Assembly (NCBI RefSeq): GCF_032452875.1
Contig: NC_083876.1
Coordinates: 2,728,001-2,792,000, forward strand
DNA length: 64,000 nucleotides
From: Bos javanicus
Taxonomy: Eukaryota > Chordata > Mammalia > Artiodactyla > Bovidae
Direction of reading: 5' to 3'
Shown here in pieces: positions 57,375-64,000 of the stretch. The position numbers and the translations under genes were made by a program. Under the pieces are notes generated by a model. That model made no database searches, was not told the DNA's origin, and saw only the letters and a list, made by a program, of their open reading frames with translations. Every line of letters begins with the position of its first letter. Positions within the stretch are counted from its first letter, which is position 1.

Positions 57375-58395
57375 ATAATAGTAGGGGACTTTAACACCCC
57401 ATTTACATCATAGGCAGATCATGTAGAGAGAAAATCTATAAGGAAATCGACTTTAAAGGATACAGTGCATCAGATGGAATTAAAATATATAGAATATTCC
57501 ATCCAGAAGCAATAAAATTCACATTCTTTTCTAGTGCACATGGAGTATTTTATAGAGTAGATCACATACTAGGCCACAAAACAAGTCACAAACTATTAAA
57601 CAAGATTGAATTCATATCAATTATCTTTGCAACCACAATGCTATGAATCTAGAAATCAACTAAAATAGAAAAAAAAAAAACTGCAAAAAACACAAACATG
57701 TTTAGCATAGCTAGACAATACAGTACTAAGTAATCAATGGGTCACTGATGAAATGAAAGAGGGAACTAAAAGCACTTGCAGACAAATGAAAATGAAAACA
57801 GTGATTAAAACCTATGAAATGCAAAAAAGAAAAAAAAGAAAAAGAAAAAAAATCTGTTCTAAAAGAAGTTTATAGAAACACAAGCCAACCCCAGAGAAGA
57901 AGAATAATCTCAAACAAACAAAAATATACTTAAAACAAAATAAATTAGAAAAAAAAAAAAAACTGAAAGCTTGAAGAGGAAAGAAATAATAAAGAGCAGA
58001 GAAGAAATTTAAAAATATAGACTAAAGAATATAATAGAGAAGATTAACAGAATTAAAAGCTGATGCCTTGGAAAGATAAATAGAATTGATAGAGATAAAT
58101 CTTCAGCCAGAGTCTAAAGGAAAAAAAGAGAGAGTCTAAACAAATAAAGTCAAATATGAAAAAGATGACAACTACACCAGAGGTGTACAATCATAAAAGA
58201 TTAAATAGACATGTAAAAGAAATGGATAAATTCCTATACATGTACAATTTCCCAAGACTGAATCAGGAAAAACACAAAATACTGAGTGATCAATTACTAG
58301 TAATGAAATTGAAGCAGCAGTATAAACTTTCAACCACACTTCCAACCACCACCACCAACAGAAATACTGAAGGGAAAGATCAGTGGGAAATATTA
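57375..58395 (+). mobile_element. Old L1, ORF2 endonuclease region
   Basis: The L1 resumes at the exact target site, with ggggactttaacaccccatt (endonuclease, DFNTP-like), ttctagtgcacatgg and aacaatgctatgaatc. It then runs through A-rich ORF2 sequence to about 58395 (gaaatggataaattcctata). No frame survives. Confidence 0.8.
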
Positions 58396-58567
58396 AAAGT
58401 AGGAAGAGAAGGGGATGACAGAGGATTAAATGATTGAATGGTATCACTGACTTAATGGATATGATTTTGAGCAAACTCCAGGAGATAGTGAAGGACAGAG
58501 AAGCCTGGAGTGCTGCAGTCCATGGGATCATAAACAGCTGGACACACCTGAGCGACTAATACCAACA
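58396..58567 (+). mobile_element. BovB LINE, extreme 3' end in L1
   Basis: aagtaggaagagaaggggat to cctgagcgactaataccaac, ~170 bp. L1 sequence resumes at about 58568 with caagataaagtccaagacc. Confidence 0.87.
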
Positions 58568-58637
58568 ACAAGATAAAGTCCAAGACCAGATGCTCACAGA
58601 TGAATTCTGCCAGTAATATAAAGAATAGTTGATGTTT
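58568..58637 (+). mobile_element. Old L1, short RT-region piece
   Basis: aaagtccaagaccagatgct and gatgaattctgccag match the ORF2 region just before the RT core, continuing the L1 from 58395. A BovB follows at 58638. Confidence 0.7.
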
Positions 58638-59905
58638 GGATGCTCAAAATTCTCCAAGCCAGGCTTCAGCAATATGTGAACTGTGAACTTCCAGATGTTC
58701 AAGCTGGTTTTAGGAAAGGCAAAGGAACCAGAAATCAAATTGTCAATGTCCGCTGGATCATCAAAAAAGCAAGAGATTTCCAGAAAACCATCTATTTTTG
58801 TTTTATTAACTAGGCCAAAGCCTTTGACTGTGTGGCTCACAATAAACTGTGGAAAATTCTGAAAGAGATGGGAATACCAGACCACCAAACCTTCCTCTTG
58901 AGAAATCTATATGCAGGTCAGGAAGCAACAGTTAGAACTGAACATGAAACAACAGACTGGTTCCAAATAGGAAAAGGAGTACGTCAAGGCTGCATATTGT
59001 CACCATGCTTATTTAACTTCTATGCAAAGTACACCACGAGAAACGCTGGGCTGGAAGAAGCACAAGCTGGAATCAAGATTGCCAAGACAAACATTAATAA
59101 CCTCAGATAAGCAGATGATACCACCCTTATGGCAGAAAGTGAAGAGGAACTAAAAAGCCTCTTGATGAAAGTGAAAGAAGAGAGTGAAAAAGTTGAGTTA
59201 AAGCTCAACATTCAGAAAATGAAGATCATGGCATTTGGTCCCATCACTTCATGGGAAATAGATGGAGAAACAGTGGAAACAGTGTCAGACTTTATTTATT
59301 TATTTTTTTTTTTTTGGATCCAACATCACTGCAGATGGTGATTACAGCCATGAAATTAAAAGACGCCTACTCCTTGGAAGGAAAGTTATGACCAACATAG
59401 ACAGCATATTAAAAAGCAGAGATATTATTTTGCCAACACAGGTCCATTTAGTCAAGGCTATGGTTTTTCCAGTGGTCATGTATGGATGTGAGAGTTGGGC
59501 TGTGAAGAAAGCTGAGCACTAAAGAATTGATGCTTTTGAACTGTGGTGTTGGAGAAGACTCTTGCGAGTTCCTTGGACTCCAAGGAGACCCAACCAATCC
59601 ATCCTAAAGACCAGTCCTGGGTGTTCTTTGGAAGGACTGATGCTAAAGCTGAAACTCCAACACTTTGGCCACCTCATGTGAAGAGCTGACTCATTGGAAA
59701 AGATCCTGATGCTAAGAGGGATTGGGGGCAGTAGGAGAAGGGGATGGCAGAGGGGGAGATGGCTGGATGGCATCACCGACTTGAAGCACATGAGTTTAAG
59801 TGAATTCCAGGAGTTGGTTTTGGACAGGGAGGCCTGGTGTGCTGTGCTTCATGGGATTGCAAAGAGTCGGACATGACTCAGTGACTGAGCTGAACTGAAC
59901 TGAAG
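58638..59905 (+). mobile_element. BovB LINE, 5'-truncated copy
   Basis: From atgctcaaaattctccaagc (RT start) to the tail gctgaactgaactgaagaag. RT motifs are readable: FRKGKGTRNQ; then a stop where motif A begins (TAACTAGGCCAAAGCC); then GVRQGCILSPCLFNFY at 58832-59110. YADD is broken by TAT to TAA near 59109. A T-rich insertion lies at about 59292-59316. The C-terminal frame is intact at 59262-59522. Intermediate age. Confidence 0.92.
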
Positions 59906-59972
59906 AAGATAAACATCAAGCAAAGCAAATGATGACCCAGATGAAGAAGTAGGAAAACTATGGTTACAAATA

Positions 59973-60019
<47 letters not shown>

Positions 60020-61455
60020 TGTTCCATATACCCAAAGTGAAGTAATTTATTCCAGTTATTCATTCTGAGGGTAGTTATGAAATATCCTAGTAACTCCAAT
60101 ACATACAGAGTTAGAGAGTGGTGTGAGTGGGCTACTTCAATCGGGAAAAAAAAAAAAAATCTAGAATGTTAAAATGTACTCAGTATATCCTTCAACATAG
60201 TATGCTGAAGGAAGTAAGAGAGAGCTAGTAGCTGTCTGAGGTGAGGTAAAGAGGTGAGACTATCCCCAGCCTGGGGAACGATAGACTGACCATTTTATGT
60301 TAAGTCAGTATAAGACATCAAACTGTTCATGTCAGGTATGCAGTGCAAAATCAGTGAGAAGATCAAGCTTGCTTTCTGGAAATCCTATTTTCAGTATACA
60401 AAATGAAATGTCTGAAGACAGAGAAGAATCAAAGCTACTAGACTGGCCCAGGTGTTTAACAATGGCATCTTAACATAGAGAGGTAAAATAAAAAGGGAAA
60501 GAGGTGGGCAGGATTTTAAAATGAAGGATTGGGTGGGATTTGAAAGGTGAGGAAGAGGAAGAAATGTAACGCATATCTTAAGAAGATCAGAGAGAAGGAT
60601 GTCACCAAGATAGTGACTTATTTCATTCTTGACTTTGCCTCCATCACAAGAAAAGCACTAGACACTGCTAAGAGACTCCTAGAATTCAGGAGTGAGGCTG
60701 ACACACGCTGTTGTACCACAGAGACAAATATAGATTGAATTTGAAGAGGAAGAGGAAGGGCTACACACTGTCCCAATTGCAGGCTGCTCTAGCATTTTGC
60801 TGAGTTGTCTCCCTTTAGCCACAGTCGTTCTTAGAGTTGGGGAAAGGAGTCCCTGATGACATCTAGCTCTCCCCAGACATCATGGTCACTCTGTAGAAGC
60901 CTGTATTCTAGTTTCACCTCATAGATATTGCAGGAGAATCTGTAGGGCTCATCCAGTGGTTGAAATGGAGGTGGGAACAGAGGGTTCCAACAACCAGCTC
61001 TCAGATATTGAAAGACCTAGTTCCTTCCTGAAGAATTCAAGTAGTGTTCCAGCCAGAGGACTTGCTCCTTTGAAGAACCATGTTCCTGGCACAGTCTGAC
61101 AGGGGTTTTGGCGAGGTGTGGATCTGTCTAATTTGTGTTCACAAAGGATGTTACTCTGGTTGTGGAACCTGGTCTGGCCACTCTTAGGAAAAGAGTTGAG
61201 TCACAGCACTACCCACCACAAATTATGGCTAATGACCACTCCGAACCAGAAAGCTTCTTGAGGAGAATTTAGGAGCTGCTTGAAATGGGTCCTCCCAGCT
61301 CTTTCCATGCAAGGAAAAGGCATAGCACCACCTGCTGCAGAGCATGGCCAACAGGAGTCCCTTCTCAATAATGGAAACATTATCCAGACACTCAGTAAGA
61401 AAATAGCAGATTTGAAAAATTTTATCGAGCCCCAAGCAATCAGACATGACTGAGC
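59906..61455. other. Background with a TA microsatellite; no gene
   Basis: (TA)n at 59970-60018 and an A-tract near 60146-60158. The GC-moderate stretch 60240-61440 was not recognised as a repeat or gene. Frames at 60547-60738 (plus) and 61229-61477 (minus) show no domain. Confidence 0.45.
59970..60018. repeat. (TA)n microsatellite
   Basis: About 24 uninterrupted TA units. Confidence 0.95.
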
Positions 61456-62591
61456 TTTTTGCTTCTCTTCTATTCACAGCTATTTGTAAGGCCTCCTCAG
61501 ACAGCTATTTTGCTTTTTTGCATTTATTTTCCATGTGGATGATCTTGATCCCTGTGCCCTGTACAATGTCACGGACCTCCATCCATAGTTCATCAGGCAC
61601 TCTATCTATCAGATCTAGTCCCTTAAATCTATTTATCACTTCCACTGTATAATCATAAGGAATTTGATTTAGTTCATACCTGAATCGTCTAGTGGTTTTC
61701 CCTCCTTTCTTCAATTTAAATCTGAATTTGGAAATAAGGAATCCATGATCTGAGCCGCAGTCAGCTCCTGTTCTTGTTTTTCTTGACTGTAGAGAACTTC
61801 TCCATCTTTGGGTGCAAACACTATAATCAATCTGATTTTGGTGTTGACCATCTGGTTATGTCCATGTGTAGAATTTTCTCTTGTGTTGTTGGAAGAGGGT
61901 GTGTGCTATGACCAGTGCATTGTCTTGGCAAAACTCTTTTAGTCTTTGCCCTACTTCATTCTGTATTCCAAGACCAAATTTGCCTGTTACTCCAGGTGTT
62001 TCTTGACTTCCTACCTTTGCATTCCAGTATCCTGTAATGAAAAGGACATCTTTTTTTGGGTGTTAGTTATAAAAGGTCTTGTAAGTCTTCATAGAACAGT
62101 TCAACTTCAGCTTCTTCAGTGTTACTAGTTGGGGCATAGACTTGGATTACTGTGATGGTGAATGGTTTGCATTGGAAACAAACAGAAATCAATCTTTTGT
62201 TTTTGAGATTGCATCCAAGTACTGCATTTCAGACTCTTGTTGACCATGATGGCTACTCCATTCCATCTGAGGGATTCCTGCCCGCAGTAGTAGATATAAT
62301 GGTCATCTGAGTTAAATTCACCCATTCCAGTCCGTTTCAGTTCGCTGATTCCTAGAATGTCGACATTCACTCTTGCCATCTCCTTTTTGACCACTTTCAA
62401 TTTGCCTTGATTCATGGACCTGACATTCCAGGTTCTTATGCAATATTGCTCTTTACAGGATTGGACCTTGCTTCTATCACCAGTCACATCCACAAGTGGG
62501 TATTGTTTTTGTTTTGGCTCCATCCCTTCATTCTTTCTGGAATTATTTCTCCACTAATCTCCAGTAGCATATTGGGCACCTACTCAGTAGA
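61456..62591 (-). mobile_element. BovB LINE, endonuclease half and 5' leader
   Basis: This antisense piece has the 5' part that most copies here lack. It runs from the linker (plus-strand gcttctcttctattcacag at 61456) leftward in family order, through the endonuclease domain (about 61700-62480), to the leader (62480-62591). The 3' half (RT and tail) is missing, which is the reverse of ordinary 5' truncation. A deletion or rearrangement at about 61455 must have removed it. Frames: 62125-62523 and 61505-61714 (RYELNQIPYDYTVEVINRFK). Confidence 0.88.
62125..62523 (-). pseudogene. BovB APE-like endonuclease N-terminal fragment (132 codons)
   Basis: The start of the BovB protein (MEPKQKQYPLVDVTGD...) with the first endonuclease motifs. 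The Asn of RTWNVRSMNQGKL is near residues 30-42, the conserved Glu of ILGISELKRTG near 55-65, and DDHYIYYCG near 72-80. In an active element this domain nicks the target and supplies the primer for reverse transcription. The frame fails after about residue 105 by frameshift. The catalytic Asp and His later in the domain are out of frame. There is no RT downstream, so it cannot be functional. Confidence 0.85.
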
Positions 62592-62610
62592 TGCCCAATA
62601 TGCTACTGGA
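62560..62610. repeat. Perfect inverted repeat (19-bp arms)
   Basis: Arms 62560-62578 and 62592-62610 (tccagtagcatattgggca and its reverse complement) with a 13-base spacer that itself pairs (ctac / gtag). It marks the point where the BovB leader turns over. Confidence 0.95.
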
Positions 62611-62683
62611 AATATAGAAGCAAGGTCCAATGCTGTAAAGAGCATAAACAATGAAGGGATGGAGCATAGATCATATGGCCTAT
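62592..62683 (+). mobile_element. BovB leader in inverted orientation, rearranged
   Basis: tgcccaatatgctactgga, then gaagcaaggtccaatgctgt, then aacaatgaagggatggagc. These are three pieces of the BovB 5' leader on the plus strand, opposite to 61456-62591, with parts missing and order altered. They could be the inverted first-strand part of a twin-primed insertion, later rearranged. Confidence 0.72.
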
Positions 62684-63320
62684 CAAAAGTTAAGAAGACT
62701 GAAATGATATCAAGTGTCTTCTTTGACCACAAAACTATAAAGTTATAAAGAAGGGGAAAATTGGAAAATTCATAAATATACGGACTTTAAATGATACCCT
62801 CCTGTACTACCAAAGGATCAGAAAAGAAGCTAAAGCATACATATAAAGTATCTTGAGACAATAAAAAATAGAAATAGGACATATCAAAACGTGAGAGATG
62901 CAGCAAAAGCATTTCAAAGAGGGATGTTCATAGTAATAAAAGTCTATATTAAGATCCCGAATAAATAACCTAACTCTATTCCTTAAGCAACTAGAAACAC
63001 AAGAACAAAGTAGGCCTGCAGTTTTCAGAAAGAAGAAAATACTAAAGACTACATCAGAAATAAATGAAATAGAGAACAGGAAAACTATAGAAACATTAAA
63101 AAAAAAAAAGTAATTTGTTTCTTGAAAAAGAAACAAAATTGATAAACCTTAGCTAGATAAACTGAGTTAAAAAGAGAAAGAATCCAAACCTATAAAATTA
63201 TAAATGAAATTATAAGTGATACCACAGAAATATAAAGTTAAAAGAGAATAATATGAACAACTACATAAAAAAGTGTAAGTAAAATTTGAAAAATCTCAAC
63301 GGATAAGTTCAACAGCAGGC
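62684..63320 (+). mobile_element. L1 ORF2 fragment
   Basis: tgaaatgatatcaagtgtct and tttgaccacaaaactataaa match the end of the ORF2 endonuclease region. ctaaagcatacatataaag and ttcaacagcaggctagaaa continue toward the RT. No frame survives. Confidence 0.65.
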
Positions 63321-63329
63321 TAGAAAGGG

Positions 63330-63665
63330 AGAGAGAGAAGGGTCAGTGAATTTGCAGATAGAAAAATAAAGATTGGCCAAACTGAAAAATAGACTTAAAA
63401 AAAAAAAAAAAAACTATGACAACCTCATGGACCCATGGAACTGTATCCAAATATTTAACTTTTGCATTATTGGAATCCAGAGGAAAGAAGAAAGACAATG
63501 AGGTTAGACAAAGTATTTGAAGAAAAATGGCAGAACATTTTCTATATTAAGAAAAACATTTAAATACGTTCAGGAAGCTGAATGAACAAAGAATAATTAC
63601 AAATAAATCCCAATGAAGATGCCTCAAAATTATAATTAATCAAACATTATAAAAGAAACACAAAG
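63330..63665 (+). mobile_element. L1 ORF1-like fragment
   Basis: gcattattggaatccagagg (an ORF1 GIPE-like block) and tatttgaagaaaaatggcag, then aaataaatcccaatgaagat, resemble the ORF1 RNA-binding region of an old L1. It lies after ORF2 sequence, so it belongs to a separate insertion or a rearrangement. Confidence 0.55.
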
Positions 63666-63744
63666 AATAGATTTTTAAATCAATGATTAAAACAACTTTT
63701 TATTGTAGTAAAATATTTACTACAGAGTAAAAATATTTACACAG

Positions 63745-63861
63745 AAGTATATTTTTGTATAATAGGTTCCAGCTTAACCCACCTTATTAGAACTGATTCA
63801 AACGTATTATTTTTAATGGCTGAGTAATACTCCATTGTGTATATGTACCACAGCTTTTTTA
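63745..63861 (-). mobile_element. L1 ORF2 C-terminus, inverted piece
   Basis: Antisense L1 ORF2 end, same block as at 25540-25660 (gctgagtaatactccattgt). It joins directly to plus-strand L1 3' UTR at 63862, consistent with an L1 with a 5' inversion. Confidence 0.8.
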
Positions 63862-64000
63862 TCCCCTGTATGCGAAATAGCAAAAGAGACACAGTTGTAT
63901 AGAACGGTCTTTTGGGCTCTGTGGGAGAGGGAGGAGGGGGATGATTTTGGAGAATGGCATTGAAACATGTATAATATCATATAAGAAACGAATCGCCAGT
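63862..64000 (+). mobile_element. L1 3' UTR, runs off the window
   Basis: agacacagttgtatagaacg, gtgggagagggaggaggggg and gaaacatgtataatatcat are the bovine-type L1 3' UTR. In family order this follows the ORF2 end, which is present here but inverted. Confidence 0.82.

Noticed and set aside
3294..59522. Long open frames with reverse-transcriptase motifs as possible host genes
   Set aside because: All match BovB or L1 blocks, lack starts and neighbouring coding parts, and carry stops or frameshifts. They are retrotransposon remnants.
60547..60738. 63-codon frame (KKIREKDVTKIVTYFILDF...)
   Set aside because: Short, no recognised family and no supporting splice or promoter signal.
61441..61455. 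15-base BovB-tail-like word (cagacatgactgagc) at the broken end of the endonuclease copy
   Set aside because: It is in the wrong orientation to be this element's own tail and too short to exclude chance.

Overview
This window is nuclear DNA from a ruminant, most likely a bovid (cattle, sheep, goat, buffalo or a relative). The evidence is the repeat content. It holds many copies of the RTE-type LINE BovB, the ruminant SINEs derived from its tail (Bov-tA, Bov-A and Bov-A2), and L1 copies of the bovine type. Family names are from pattern memory, because no repeat library could be run. I found no convincing host protein-coding gene, rRNA, tRNA or CRISPR array. The longest open frames are decayed LINE reverse-transcriptase or endonuclease frames, or lie antisense to them. 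The window is best read as gene desert or intron.

Layout. Positions 0.5-5.6 kb hold an old near-complete BovB split by a younger BovB, which itself carries a Bov-A2, plus a Bov-tA. Positions 5.6-11.8 kb are AT-rich background with a DNA-transposon remnant, a solo LTR nested in a MER5A-like element, a BovB tail and an L1 3' end. Positions 11.8-14.5 kb hold antisense BovB with a Bov-A2 bounded by a 12-bp target-site duplication. Positions 16-20.1 kb hold an old BovB with an inverted 5' half, interrupted by a young BovB with a perfect 11-bp target-site duplication. Positions 22.6-24.8 kb hold BovB and Bov-tA copies. Positions 24.8-33.8 kb hold one essentially full-length, decayed L1 on the minus strand, with 3' UTR, ORF2, ORF1, a long 5' UTR with an internal tandem module, and the YY1-like start motif. 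Positions 34-44 kb are mostly background with BovB copies, including a young one at 38.0-39.0 kb. At 44.0-44.7 kb a retroposed BovB tail carries about 400 bp of foreign, mRNA-like sequence inside a 26-bp target-site duplication. Positions 45.7-48.8 kb hold BovB copies, one with a second 5' inversion. Positions 48.8-51.6 kb are background. Positions 52.4-58.6 kb hold an older plus-strand L1 broken by at least five later insertions. Positions 58.6-59.9 kb hold BovB. Positions 61.5-62.7 kb hold the BovB endonuclease half with a hairpin-forming inverted 5' end. The right edge holds L1 pieces, including an inverted one cut by the window end.

Nothing here works as a gene system. The sequence is a layered record of BovB and L1 retrotransposition in which the order of insertions can be read from nesting and target-site duplications. 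The items most worth checking are the chimeric retrocopy at 44.0-44.7 kb, the 5' inversions, the young BovB copies sharing a one-base deletion, and a weak splice-site-bounded open frame at 50.67-50.94 kb.
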